Shown piece after piece: positions 37,201 through 46,285 of a stretch of DNA of 64,000 nt (its first letter is position 1; every line of letters starts with the position of its first letter). Origin of the DNA: Clostridium sp. SM-530-WT-3G. GTDB lineage: Bacteria > Bacillota > Clostridia > Clostridiales > Clostridiaceae. The position numbers and the translations under genes are program-made. The notes under the pieces are model-generated. The model made no database searches, was not told the origin of the DNA, and saw nothing but the letters and a program-made list of their open reading frames with translations. Location: NCBI RefSeq assembly GCF_012843905.1, contig NZ_JABAGC010000001.1, positions 1 through 64,000 of the forward strand, in the 5' to 3' direction.

Positions 37201-37430
37201 AGGATTTTGCAAAAGAATTTGATAACAAGATGAAGAATGAATGGTATATGGCAGGATGGAGTGAAAATTCCACTAAATGCGATGATATAGAAGGTAAGAT
37301 ATATATGTTCTTATTGACTAAATCAGCGAAGATAAGGGAAGTATACGGTGCAGATACTATAAGTAAGATTAAAGTTCTTAAAAAGCAGCTTATTGATCTT
37401 GCAAAAATACATTATGCATCTATAGAGTAG
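34260..37430 (+). CDS. hsdR: Type I restriction enzyme endonuclease subunit HsdR
   Basis: A 1056-residue protein. N-terminal HSDR_N nuclease region with RPDIVIFINGMPIAILECKS (about 145-165; Asp, Glu-x-Lys), then an SF2 motor: Walker A in HTQGSGKSLTM (about 320), motif II SDEAHRSQ, GFTGTPID, and motif VI QAIARVNRT. The C-terminal helical region contacts HsdM/HsdS. It translocates DNA and cleaves at collision sites. GTG 34260 is the start, with AAGGAGGG 10 bases upstream; an ATG at 34255 is out of frame. A hairpin separates it from the DUF5655 gene. Confidence 0.96.
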   Translation: MDNYLGNELTLVELPAVEYLKSLGYDCIDGDKLIPEAGERDTLSDVILNKRMMKSLKKLNPWISDENAAKVIRSFERADNLGSSLLEINEKIYEYIVNLQMTVDQVIDGRKETKTVHLIDFDNIDNNEFLVCRQFVVKGMQETIRPDIVIFINGMPIAILECKSPFKDGDSNESVGKHDAYAQLRRYMNGRDANFIEGSERLFYTNFITGILNKYTAFIGTISSGYKHYVEWKDAYPVKNVDVKEYKETPQNILLQGVFRKENLLDIMQNFIVYDMDKENSRKVKKVCRYQQFRAVQKCIKRIEEGKTPLEKGGVVWHTQGSGKSLTMVFLSRKIRSIKKLSDATIIIVTDRTDLDEQIFETLQNTLTNTVPVRAAKIEQMKELLRAANAQVITTTIQKFQSETEEKEFKGVSEGEKKKLHPLRMEKEYEVLSTKNNIIVMSDEAHRSQYKGTASNMRHALPNATFIGFTGTPIDKEDKSTPRTFGSYIDQYSIKDAVKDGATVKIVYEGRRPDLHISGDNLEELFDAAFDDRTDEEKEAIKQKYANKRTVIEADERIDEVAKDILNHYKEYIYPNGFKAQIVCVSREACVKYYNALNKHMKEIMGEDLECKVIFSGDNNDLPYLREHHTTKEEQKQIIKEFKKKTSESKLCFLIVKDMLLTGFDAPIEQVMYLDRPLKEHTLLQAIARVNRTCGDTKKCGYVIDYYGVLDFLDEALAIFDKEDLGRPMESMDSLHDEMMSLRENVMRMFTGVDKDNLDALVKVLEPEDKRAEFEVAYKKFAGAVETLMPAVSKDIMNDVKWLSYIRVAAKMRFNPEQKLDIGDCGEKVKEIISEHLSSNGVIGWIEPITLFEDDFQSKIQNNMSDEAIASSMEHAIKNAIHIKMDENPVYYTSLFEKLQQILDETNNDWAAKKAKLQEFINRDMNKGEESVANDLGLTKKEFAIFETFRKLLEDGEENNNGQIKEDSAVYISDTIIDFTKDFAKEFDNKMKNEWYMAGWSENSTKCDDIEGKIYMFLLTKSAKIREVYGADTISKIKVLKKQLIDLAKIHYASIE

Positions 37431-37440
37431 AGGAATTTAA

Positions 37441-38154
37441 ATGAGATTAGGATTTCAATTTGGGACAAAATTTATAGATTTTGAAGTTGAATATAGAAAT
37501 AAAAAGAATATAACTATAGAAGTAGAGCCAACAGGAGAAGTGAAAGTCATTTCTCCTACAGGTCTTGATGAAAATACTATACTTAACAAAGTTAAAACAA
37601 AAGCAATCTGGATAGTTCAGAAGCAGTATGAAGTGAAAAATATCAATGTAAATAAGATAAACAGAGAAGCTGTAAATGGTGAATCCTATCTTTATTTAGG
37701 AAGAAACTATACACTTCAATTAATTGATGACAATACTGTGAAAGACATAACTGTAAAGCTTCTAAGAGGTAAGTTTATAGTAACTACCAATACTAGAGAT
37801 GAAGAAAAGATAAAGGATGCACTTCAAAAATGGTATAGAGAGAAGATGCTGAAAAAAGCCAAAGAGCGAGTTAAGTATTATGAACCATACTTTAAAGATA
37901 ATGTGACAGATATAAAAGTAAAAGAGCAGAAGAAAAGATGGGCCAGCTGTACTAAGAATAATGAATTATTATTCAACTGGAGAAGTGTAATGGCTCCATC
38001 GAATATTTTAGATTACATTATTGTCCATGAAATGTGCCATATGAAATATAAAAATCATTCAAAGGAATTTTGGGATAGTATGTTTGAAATATTACCTGAC
38101 TATGAATCAAGACGTGAATGGCTTAAAAACAATGGAATAAAATTAGATTTATAG
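37441..38154 (+). CDS. YgjP-like M48/DUF45 metallopeptidase
   Basis: A 237-residue protein. The zinc site HEMCH (IIVHEMCHMKYKNHSKEFWDSM) near residues 200-205 and KKRWASCTKNNELLFNWRSVMAPSNILDYI identify the YgjP/DUF45 (WLM-like) family. Members are often encoded next to hsdR; the substrate is unknown. It starts ten bases after the hsdR stop with an AGAGGAATTTAA context and is the last gene of the RM operon. A terminator follows. Confidence 0.92.
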   Translation: MRLGFQFGTKFIDFEVEYRNKKNITIEVEPTGEVKVISPTGLDENTILNKVKTKAIWIVQKQYEVKNINVNKINREAVNGESYLYLGRNYTLQLIDDNTVKDITVKLLRGKFIVTTNTRDEEKIKDALQKWYREKMLKKAKERVKYYEPYFKDNVTDIKVKEQKKRWASCTKNNELLFNWRSVMAPSNILDYIIVHEMCHMKYKNHSKEFWDSMFEILPDYESRREWLKNNGIKLDL

Positions 38155-38158
38155 ACAT

Positions 38159-38190
38159 AAAATGATCTACTTGTTGTAGGTCATTTTTTT
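38159..38190 (+). terminator. Terminator of the RM operon
   Basis: AAAATGATCTAC pairs with GTAGGTCATTTT around TTGTT and is followed by a T run. Confidence 0.9.
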
Positions 38191-38306
38191 ATAGAAAAAA
38201 CTTTTAAAAATATATTAGATTAGTATAAAATTAAATTATTATATAGAATATAGTAATTAAATCTAAGCTGTAAATGAGTTTACAACTAAAAATGGAGTGA
38301 AAATTT

Positions 38307-38630
38307 ATGAATACAATTAACTATAACAAGTTAGTGAGAGATAAAATTCCAAGCATAATAAAAGAAGATAATAAGGAATGTGAAATAGAAATAGTTTCAG
38401 AAAATGAGAAACATCAATTGTTAGAGAAGAAGCTTCAAGAAGAAGTGAATGAATTTTTAGAAGATAAAAATATAGAAGAACTTGCTGATTTAATGGAAGT
38501 ATTATTTGGGTTAGCAGATTCATTAGGATATAGTGAAAGTGAATTAATGGATGTTAGAAATAAAAGGAAAGAACTTAGGGGCGGATTCAAAGAAGGAATA
38601 GTTTTGAAAAGTGTTACTCAAAATGATTAG
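38307..38630 (+). CDS. MazG-like nucleoside triphosphate pyrophosphohydrolase
   Basis: A 107-residue protein. YNKLVRDKIPSII at the N-terminus and KKLQEEVNEFLEDKNIEELADLMEVLFGLADSLG (the EExxE...ExxD metal site) mark the phosphoribosyl-ATP pyrophosphohydrolase-like / MazG superfamily. Such enzymes hydrolyse NTPs to NMP and PPi and serve housekeeping or stress roles. It has TGGAGTG before the ATG. It is the first gene after the RM operon terminator, 50 bases before a methyltransferase gene in the same direction. Confidence 0.92.
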   Translation: MNTINYNKLVRDKIPSIIKEDNKECEIEIVSENEKHQLLEKKLQEEVNEFLEDKNIEELADLMEVLFGLADSLGYSESELMDVRNKRKELRGGFKEGIVLKSVTQND

Positions 38631-38679
38631 GAGTAGCTATAAATTTGTTTTACGTTTTATTAGAAAATGAGGAGTATAG

Positions 38680-39324
38680 ATGAACAATTTAAAGAAAGAC
38701 AGTAATATATCCTATTGGGATAATTTTTATAAGTCAATTAATGATTCAGAGCCTGTTTACGACTTATGGTTGGATAAATATACTGATATTTTAGAAAAAA
38801 GCAGAGATAAAGAGATTATAGATTTGGGATGTGGCAGTGGTAGTGATACACGCTACTTATTTGAGAGAAATTTTAAAGTTGTAGCGTGTGATTATTCAAA
38901 GGAAGCATTAAAAATAATATCTAAGCATTATGATAATGTTAAAATTTTAGAGATTAATTTAGAGAATAGATTACCATTTAATAATGATTATGCAGAGATA
39001 ATAATAGCGGACTTATCATTACATTATTTTGATGATGCAACTACTAAAAAAATACTACTAGAATTAAAAAGAGTATTAAGCAAAGATGGCTATTTAATAG
39101 CTAGGGTTAATACTATTAATGATATAAATTATAATGCTGGTTGTGGTGAAAAATTAGAAAAGAATTTATATTTAACTAAGGATGGAATGAAGCGATTTTT
39201 TGATGTGGAAGATATAAAAAAGTATTTTGGAGCGTTTAAGATTTTAAAGATGGAAGAAACTATTATGAATAGATATGGTGCTGATAAATACTGTTTTGAA
39301 ATTCTATGTCAAAATAATAAGTAA
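38680..39324 (+). CDS. Class I SAM-dependent methyltransferase
   Basis: A 214-residue Rossmann methyltransferase. Motif I EIIDLGCGSGSDTRYL (about 46-60), acidic loop VVACDYSKEAL, motif II/III IIIADLSLHYFDD and post-motif LKRVLSKDGYLIARVNT. The substrate cannot be told; the TehB/UbiE-like layout suits a small molecule. GAGGAGT ribosome site. It lies between the NTP pyrophosphohydrolase and the PLD-helicase and may be transcribed with them. Confidence 0.9.
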   Translation: MNNLKKDSNISYWDNFYKSINDSEPVYDLWLDKYTDILEKSRDKEIIDLGCGSGSDTRYLFERNFKVVACDYSKEALKIISKHYDNVKILEINLENRLPFNNDYAEIIIADLSLHYFDDATTKKILLELKRVLSKDGYLIARVNTINDINYNAGCGEKLEKNLYLTKDGMKRFFDVEDIKKYFGAFKILKMEETIMNRYGADKYCFEILCQNNK

Positions 39325-39401
39325 TTAAATAAATAATATTAAGTTTAATCAGAATAATTAAATTGTTAATGTATTTAGTAAGTGATGGGGAAGAGTTATA
39401 A

Positions 39402-41912
39402 ATGAGTAGATATGAATTAAATAATGCAGAAAATTTGAACATAAGCGAATCAATAAAATATAAGGAAATTGATGAAGGCTTATATAATTACAATGTAATA
39501 ACAGGTGGAGATAAGAATTATTTAATATACAGGCTAAAACAAAGTATTCAGAAAGCAAAACAAATTGATATTATAGTATCTTTTCTTATGGAAAGTGGAG
39601 TAAATGCTATAATCAATGATTTAAATGAAGCTGTCCAAAAGAATATTCCAATACGTATTTTAACAGGTAGTTATTTAAATATAACTGAACCTTCAGCTTT
39701 ATACCAGTTGAAAAGACACTTTGGGGATAAGATTGATTTGAGATTTTATAATGATGAGCGTAGGTCATTTCATCCCAAAGCATATATTTTTCAAAATGAT
39801 GAAGATAATGAAATTTATATTGGTTCATCCAATATATCAAGAGGTGCGTTGACTAATTCTATTGAATGGAATTATAGATTTGTAGAATCACAAAATCCTA
39901 ATGATTATTCATTATTTTATAAAGAATTTGAGGATCTTTTCTATAATCATTCAATTATTGTTACAGATGAAGTACTAAGGTCTTATTCAAAAAACTGGCG
40001 AAAACCAGCAATATTTAAGGATATAGTACACGCTAATGAAGAGGATGATGAATTAACTACTGAAAATAATATAAAGAATTTATTTGAGCCAAGAGGAGCA
40101 CAAATAGAAGCTCTTTATGCTCTAGAGAAAAGTCGTGAAGAAGGTTTTGATAAGGGTCTTGTTGTACTTGCTACTGGTGTAGGAAAAACTTATCTTTCAG
40201 CATTTGATTCGATAAATTCAAAGAGAATATTGTTTGTTGCCCATAGAGAAGAAATAATACGACAAGCTGCCAAAAGTTTTAGAAATGTAAGAAATTCAGA
40301 TGATATTGGATTTTTTTATAACGATATTAAAGATACAGATAAATCTATGATATTTGCATTAGTTCAGACTTTGGGAAAAGACCAATATTTAAATGAAGAC
40401 TATTTTAGTAGAGATTATTTTGATTATATGGTTATAGATGAGTTTCACCATGCAGTATCAGGAAATTATCAAAAGATAATAAATTATTTCAAACCTAAAT
40501 TTATGCTTGGATTAACTGCTACACCAGAAAGATTAGATTCAAAGGATGTATTTGCTTTATGTGATTACAATACTGTTTATGAAGTAAGACTTGCAGATGC
40601 AATTAATAGAGGCTATCTTGTGCCATTTAGATACTATGGTATATTTGATGACACAGTTGATTATGATAATGTAAAATTCATAAATGGTAAGTATGATAAT
40701 ACTGAATTAGAAGAAGCATTAATGTTAAATAAAAGAGCCAATCTTATTCTTAATCATTATGGCAAATATAATTCAAAAAGAGCATTAGGTTTTTGTACAA
40801 GTAAAAAACATGCTGAATATATGGCAGAGTACTTTTGTAAAAATGGAATAGAAAGTGCGGCGGTATATAGTGGAAGCAATGGCGAATATGCAAAAGACAG
40901 AAGTGAAGCAATAAATAATTTGATACAAGGAAAATTGAAGGTTATTTTTTCAGTAGATATGTTTAATGAAGGATTAGATATACCATCAGTTGATATGGTT
41001 ATGTTTTTAAGACCAACACAATCACCTACAGTATTTTTACAACAGCTTGGTAGAGGTTTGAGATTGTATAATGATAAAAAGTATTTAAATGTACTTGATT
41101 TTATTGGAAATTATAAAAAGGCAGATTTAATTCCATTTTTATTAAGTGGGAAAGAATATTCAGCAGTTGGTTCAAAAAGAGGAGTAATTAAGGAAGAGGA
41201 TTATCCTGATGACTGTAGAATAGATTTTGATTTTAGAGTTATAGATTTATTTAAACAATTAGCAACAAAAGAAATGAAATTGAAAGATTTAATTGTTGAG
41301 GAATATTTCAGAGTAAAAGATGATTTAGGACATAGACCTACAAGAGTTGAATTATTTAATAATATGGATGATTCTTTATATTCATCAATTAAGAACAACA
41401 GTAAACTTAATATATTTAAAGATTATATTCAATTTTTAAATGAACAAGATGAACTTAAAGAAAATGAGAAAGTCTTATTTAATAGTATCGGACATGATTT
41501 TATCAAGATGATTGAAAATACAAGTATGAGCAAAACATATAAAATTCCTGTAATTTATGCTTTTTATAATAATGGAAATGTAAAAATGTCTGTAGATAAG
41601 GATGATATTTATGAAGCATTTTATGAATTCTATAATAGACCTTCAAATAAGGTTGATATGCTTAGAGATAAATCAACGAGTGATTTTGAAAAGTGGAATA
41701 AAGATGATTATGTGAAGTTAGCAAAAAGAAATCCAGTTAAATTCTTATTAAAGTCAGAATCTAAGTATTTCAAAGAAAAAGAAGGATATGTTCTTTCACT
41801 TCATGATGAAATGAAGGGAGTTATAGGAAGTGAAGTATTTAAGGAGCATATGGTTGATGCTTTGGAATATAGGGTTAAGAATTATTATTTTGGAAGAAAT
41901 TTTGATTATTGA
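39402..41912 (+). CDS. DEAD/DEAH box helicase with N-terminal PLD-like domain
   Basis: An 836-residue protein. The N-terminal phospholipase D-like domain has HPKAYIF (about 124) and GSSNIS (half of an HKD site; a PLD nuclease of this kind dimerises). The SF2 helicase core follows: Walker A ATGVGKT (about 255), DEFHH (about 346), LTATPER and QQLGRGLRL. The C-terminal ~200 residues are helical and include YFRVKDDLGHRPTRVELF. Proteins of this architecture are frequent in defence islands. It stands 78 bases after the methyltransferase gene. Confidence 0.9.
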   Translation: MSRYELNNAENLNISESIKYKEIDEGLYNYNVITGGDKNYLIYRLKQSIQKAKQIDIIVSFLMESGVNAIINDLNEAVQKNIPIRILTGSYLNITEPSALYQLKRHFGDKIDLRFYNDERRSFHPKAYIFQNDEDNEIYIGSSNISRGALTNSIEWNYRFVESQNPNDYSLFYKEFEDLFYNHSIIVTDEVLRSYSKNWRKPAIFKDIVHANEEDDELTTENNIKNLFEPRGAQIEALYALEKSREEGFDKGLVVLATGVGKTYLSAFDSINSKRILFVAHREEIIRQAAKSFRNVRNSDDIGFFYNDIKDTDKSMIFALVQTLGKDQYLNEDYFSRDYFDYMVIDEFHHAVSGNYQKIINYFKPKFMLGLTATPERLDSKDVFALCDYNTVYEVRLADAINRGYLVPFRYYGIFDDTVDYDNVKFINGKYDNTELEEALMLNKRANLILNHYGKYNSKRALGFCTSKKHAEYMAEYFCKNGIESAAVYSGSNGEYAKDRSEAINNLIQGKLKVIFSVDMFNEGLDIPSVDMVMFLRPTQSPTVFLQQLGRGLRLYNDKKYLNVLDFIGNYKKADLIPFLLSGKEYSAVGSKRGVIKEEDYPDDCRIDFDFRVIDLFKQLATKEMKLKDLIVEEYFRVKDDLGHRPTRVELFNNMDDSLYSSIKNNSKLNIFKDYIQFLNEQDELKENEKVLFNSIGHDFIKMIENTSMSKTYKIPVIYAFYNNGNVKMSVDKDDIYEAFYEFYNRPSNKVDMLRDKSTSDFEKWNKDDYVKLAKRNPVKFLLKSESKYFKEKEGYVLSLHDEMKGVIGSEVFKEHMVDALEYRVKNYYFGRNFDY

Positions 41913-41942
41913 TTTGATGTTTTAACTAAGAATTAATTTTAG

Positions 41943-42452
41943 AGCTTTGAAATAACTTCAAGGCTCGAAGATGTAAGTTTTAATATATATGATGGAGAAA
42001 AGGTTGGAATTGTAGGAGATAATGGTACTGGGAAAAGTACATTATTAAAATTAATTGTTGGAATTATTACATTAACTAGAGATGATAAGTGGAGTGTATT
42101 TATTTCTAAAAATACAAAAATAAGTTATTTGGATCAGATTTCATATTATTCTGATGGATTAAATGTTGTGGATGTATTGAACATGGCATTTGAAGAAGCA
42201 TATAGTGTTGAAAGTGAGATTAAGAGTTTAGAGAAAAGTATGGCATTATTAAGTGGAGCTGAACTTGAAAAAGCCCTTAAAAGATACAGCAAGTTACAGG
42301 CACATTATGATTCCATTGGTGGATATGATATAGAAGAAAAATTAAGCAGAGTATGTACAGAACTTAAGATAAATGAAAGCTTTTGTAAGATGAATTTTAA
42401 TCTTTTAAGTGGTGGAGAAAAGACAAGGGTAATGCTTGAAAGAATGGGATAA
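41943..42452 (+). pseudogene. Truncated ABC-F type ATPase
   Basis: The frame is open after TAG 41940 with no start codon near. It encodes LEDVSFNIYDGEKVGIVGDN, Walker A GDNGTGKST, and then LSGGEKTRVMLERMG, where a TAA ends it. This is part of the second ABC domain of an ABC-F protein (translation factor or ribosome-protection type). Walker B and the H-loop are missing, as is the first domain. It may have been destroyed when flanking DNA was inserted or deleted at the end of the island. Confidence 0.85.
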
Positions 42453-42560
42453 TATCTGCTCAAATAAATAATTTTTAATATATATTGTTGAAAAATATTA
42501 TATTAACATGTAAATAAATATATTTTTTGATATTTTTTTTGAAATATATGGCATATTGAG

Positions 42561-42587
42561 TAAACTTGTTTATAAATTGGGCGATAA
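42561..42587 (+). promoter_or_regulatory. SigD (sigma-28) type promoter of the MCP gene
   Basis: TAAA, 15 bases, then GGCGATAA closely fits the Gram-positive flagellar sigma consensus TAAA-N15-GCCGATAA. It lies 48 bases before the chemoreceptor ATG. Confidence 0.8.
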
Positions 42588-42634
42588 TAAGTAAGAAGAA
42601 AATTTTATAGTTGAAAATATTGGAGGGTTAACTA

Positions 42635-44572
42635 ATGAAGAAAGTAAAGAGAGGTAAATTGAGTAAAAAAATATTATCCACCACAATGTCTATTATGATA
42701 TTGATATCTGCAATTAGTACAGGTATTTATTATTTGTATACTAAAAAAACAATACATGAATTGACATATAATTTAATTTCATTAGGTACTGAAAAGGAGA
42801 GTGTTGAAATATCAAAGTATATGACTACAATATTGGCACAATTAAATGTAATTGCAGATTCAATAGAGACTAATGGAATAGATGAAGAGTATATCAAATC
42901 GTTAAATGGAAAATATGGATTAGGTGCAGGTATCTATTTATATACTTCAGATGGAAGATATTTAGATTCAACAGATTATATTCTAGAAGGCGATGTAAAG
43001 CAGAGAGAATGGTATAAGGAAGGCCAAGAACATACTGATAAATTTGAATTAGGTCACGTTTATAAAGATGCAAATTCAGGAGAATTAATAGTGACTGCAA
43101 CAAGAAAAATCAGTGATGGAACTATCATCTGTGGAGATATATACTTAGATGAATTAAGTGATACATTAAGTCAACTAAATGTTATAGAAAATGCAAAAAA
43201 TATAGTTATTGATTTAAGTGATAGTACTGTAATAGCACATTCTGATAAAGATTTAATTGGGAGTAATCTTTCAGATGGTGAAATTACAGAAAATTTAACA
43301 AGTAGTGAAGGTATACAAGATAAAAATGATCATATAATATGTAACTCAAAAATTGAAGGTACATCATGGGCTATTATTTCATATTTAGACAGTAGTACAG
43401 TATTTAAAAGACTTAATGGGGCTAATATATTTGTAATATCATGTATAAGTGTTGTTATGATTATTGGTTTATTAATCCAAATGTTACTTATAAGAAAAGT
43501 TACAAAACCTGTATCTAGTATAACAAAAGGGCTAACTGAAATGATAGATGGAAATTTAACAGTTGAAGTAGAAACAACAAGTAATGATGAAATTGGAATT
43601 ATGGCTGATACACTTAAAACATATTCGACAAAAATGAAAGAAAAAATTGGAAGTTTAATATCTTTATCAAAGGATATGCAAAATCAAGGTGAATCAGGGC
43701 AGAAATTATCACATAAATTATTTGAAGCATCCAAAACACAATCTCAAGCTATGGAAGAATTTAAAGAGACTATGACGCAAATTGCATCTACAGTAACTCA
43801 AAGTGCTGAAAATACTGTATCACTTGCACAATCAATGGAAGAATGTTCAGAATTAGAAAATATAGTAAGCTATAATATGGGACAAACTATGGAAATTTCA
43901 CATGTAAGTAAGAGTGATATATTAGAACTTGATGATAGTATACAAAAGATAGATGAATCAATGAACATACTTGATAAGAAAATAAAAAATGTTTTTGAAG
44001 CAAGCGATAAGATGCAAAATATAATTGGTTTAATAAAAGGAATTTCAGAGCAAACTAATCTTCTATCTTTAAATGCAGGAATCGAAAGTGCAAGAGCAGG
44101 AGAAGCAGGAAAAGGATTTAGTGTAGTTGCTGAAGAAATAAGAGTTTTAGCTGAACAAAGTGCAGCAGCAGCTAATGATATTGAACAATTAATTCATCAA
44201 GTTGAGGCTGACTTAAAAGATACAAATAAAGCTAAAGAAGATAGTAGCAATTGCGTTGTGATAAGTAAAGAAGCTGCTAAGAAAACATTAGTATCATTTG
44301 AAAATATAATAAATAAAATAGAAACTACTAATACTTCTCTTGAAAAAATGAGATCAAAAGTAACAAGTTGTACAATGATTTCTACAGATATGTCTGCAAT
44401 AGCAGAAGAGCAAAGTGCTAGTGTTGAAGAAGTACTTGCTACTATTGAAACTTTATCAGAAAATTCAAAGACAATAGCTGAAGAAAGTAGTAGAGCTCAA
44501 AATGATGCTGAAAACATATTAGATATAAGTAAAGATGTATATGATTCTGTTAAAGATTTTAGAATAGAGTAA
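42635..44572 (+). CDS. Methyl-accepting chemotaxis protein (dCache type)
   Basis: A 645-residue receptor. A membrane helix at about 13-35, then an extracellular dCache domain ([19 protein letters not shown]...[30 protein letters not shown]) to about 265, a second helix ([22 protein letters not shown]), HAMP ([19 protein letters not shown]) and the signalling hairpin with [40 protein letters not shown]. It senses a small ligand and drives CheA/CheW. Its SigD promoter ties it to the motility regulon. GGAGGG site before ATG. Confidence 0.95.
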   Translation: MKKVKRGKLSKKILSTTMSIMILISAISTGIYYLYTKKTIHELTYNLISLGTEKESVEISKYMTTILAQLNVIADSIETNGIDEEYIKSLNGKYGLGAGIYLYTSDGRYLDSTDYILEGDVKQREWYKEGQEHTDKFELGHVYKDANSGELIVTATRKISDGTIICGDIYLDELSDTLSQLNVIENAKNIVIDLSDSTVIAHSDKDLIGSNLSDGEITENLTSSEGIQDKNDHIICNSKIEGTSWAIISYLDSSTVFKRLNGANIFVISCISVVMIIGLLIQMLLIRKVTKPVSSITKGLTEMIDGNLTVEVETTSNDEIGIMADTLKTYSTKMKEKIGSLISLSKDMQNQGESGQKLSHKLFEASKTQSQAMEEFKETMTQIASTVTQSAENTVSLAQSMEECSELENIVSYNMGQTMEISHVSKSDILELDDSIQKIDESMNILDKKIKNVFEASDKMQNIIGLIKGISEQTNLLSLNAGIESARAGEAGKGFSVVAEEIRVLAEQSAAAANDIEQLIHQVEADLKDTNKAKEDSSNCVVISKEAAKKTLVSFENIINKIETTNTSLEKMRSKVTSCTMISTDMSAIAEEQSASVEEVLATIETLSENSKTIAEESSRAQNDAENILDISKDVYDSVKDFRIE

Positions 44573-44590
44573 TAAAATCAAAAGTTAGGA

Positions 44591-44629
44591 ATGTAGTAGA
44601 TTTGTGTAAATAGTCTACTACATTTTTTT
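44591..44629. terminator. Terminator between MCP and ferredoxin-type gene
   Basis: ATGTAGTAGA pairs perfectly with TCTACTACAT and runs into TTTTTT. It lies between convergent genes. Confidence 0.9.
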
Positions 44630-44652
44630 ATATTTATTAAGTTTTAGGTTAT

Positions 44653-46017
44653 TTATGAATTCTCAAGAAGCTTAGCTAAATACACAGATTTCATCTGCTT
44701 GCTTGCCATAAGTTTATGAACAGGTGGAAGCTTTAGTATAACAGCTAATATGGCAGCCATGGCTTTATGACTTTTATAGGCACTATTATCAAAAATGAGA
44801 TTTTGAAGTTGACCTTTTTCTATGGCAGCTAGAACAACTCTATGTACAGTGGTTACTGGAGTTATAACCTGTTCTTTTCTTCTTTCTAGCTTTATAGCAC
44901 CTACAGGGCAGTTCTTTACACATACGCCGCATCCAAGGCATATATCTTTGTTTACTGACGCATGTTTTTTAGTTCTTATATTAGGATTATTTTTTTGATT
45001 TTTTTCATTAGTGTCAGTATTTGCTGAAGTTTTATTTGAATTACTTATATTCATTTCAGCATTTAACTTTACTTCATTTTCATTTACTGTAATAGCATCC
45101 ATTGGACAGACTCTATTGCATTTTCCACAGCCAATACATTTTTCAGTATCAACAACAGGAATATAGCTAGTTGTATTTACAGGTACTAAAAGTCCAAATT
45201 TTCTTGCTGAAACAAAGGCTTCGCAATGACATTTACAGCAGTTACACATAAAACTTGGAGATTTTTGCACATTTTCACCACATTGAACTAAATTATACTC
45301 GTAGGCTCTATTTACAATATCAAGTGCTTCTGATGCATCTATTTTTCTTCCATAATTATGTTTGGCAAGGGTATAAGCTACACTATCAAAGCTTAAGCAT
45401 GTTTCCATAGGAGCATAACATTCATCGCCTAGGTGATGGGCCTTGTGCCTGCAGTAGCACATGCTTACAGATATGTGCTTTGCATTTTTAATAATATGAC
45501 TTGCTTTTTCGTAATCTAAAATATCTATTGAATTTTCATCATTTAAAACCCTTTCTTGAACAAAGGCTCTCCCCATTTTTGTTTCAGTACCCCAAAATAA
45601 TTCTTTCATGAAATCACCTTCAACATTTAAGTATTGATGAAGTAGCTGACTTAAAACCTTTTGGTCTAAATTGCCACCAGTTCTCATTAAGGCAAACTCA
45701 AAAAATCCTGCCATAGGAGGAGCCATTAAATACTTTCTTTCTCCACCTGCTTCACATTCAAGATCAAGTATTAAGGCTTTTGAAGCAAGAGTGTCTAATA
45801 TTTTTTCTGCTTCAGTTTCAGTCATTTTCCAAATAAAAGCTGCTGTTTTTACATTAAATTCTTTTATAGGAAGCTGTGCTACAAGTGCTGCTTCTTTTTC
45901 AGTAAACATCATTCTTAATATTTTATATAAAGTTTCTGAAGGTGGAGCTCCTTGGGGAAACTTATTTAGACGTTCTTCTAAACTTTTGTATGCATTTTTT
46001 CCAACTATATGTGACAT
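44653..46017 (-). CDS. 4Fe-4S dicluster protein with N-terminal winged-helix-like region
   Basis: A 454-residue protein. N-terminal ~100 residues look helical/wHTH (FTEKEAALVAQLPIKEFNVKTAAFIWKMTETEAEKIL). A Cys-rich middle, SMCYCRHKAHHLGDECYAPMETC and FMCNCCKCHCEAF, precedes two classic ferredoxin repeats, CIGCGKCNRVCP and CLGCGVCVKNCP, separated by an Asn/Thr-rich linker of about 40 residues. It probably carries electrons or senses redox state; partner unknown. It is alone on its strand, with a GAGGTA-type site before the ATG at 46017. Confidence 0.88.
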   Translation of the reverse strand: MSHIVGKNAYKSLEERLNKFPQGAPPSETLYKILRMMFTEKEAALVAQLPIKEFNVKTAAFIWKMTETEAEKILDTLASKALILDLECEAGGERKYLMAPPMAGFFEFALMRTGGNLDQKVLSQLLHQYLNVEGDFMKELFWGTETKMGRAFVQERVLNDENSIDILDYEKASHIIKNAKHISVSMCYCRHKAHHLGDECYAPMETCLSFDSVAYTLAKHNYGRKIDASEALDIVNRAYEYNLVQCGENVQKSPSFMCNCCKCHCEAFVSARKFGLLVPVNTTSYIPVVDTEKCIGCGKCNRVCPMDAITVNENEVKLNAEMNISNSNKTSANTDTNEKNQKNNPNIRTKKHASVNKDICLGCGVCVKNCPVGAIKLERRKEQVITPVTTVHRVVLAAIEKGQLQNLIFDNSAYKSHKAMAAILAVILKLPPVHKLMASKQMKSVYLAKLLENS

Positions 46018-46285
46018 TGTTTATACCTCATCTATTACTTATTTTATATATATTGTATATATTATACAACAAATGGAATAAATATTAAATTTATAAAATC
46101 TTTTTCATTTATATATTATGAATAATATATGGCGGTACTAAAAACAAAAATTCATTATTGATAGAAACTTAAATATAGATTATATATTATGAGTTATTTC
46201 TTATTGGTTTTATGTAATTTATTTTAAGAATAAATCTAGTCAACTTTTAATAATTATGTAATAGAATAATTTTTTGGAGAAAAAT

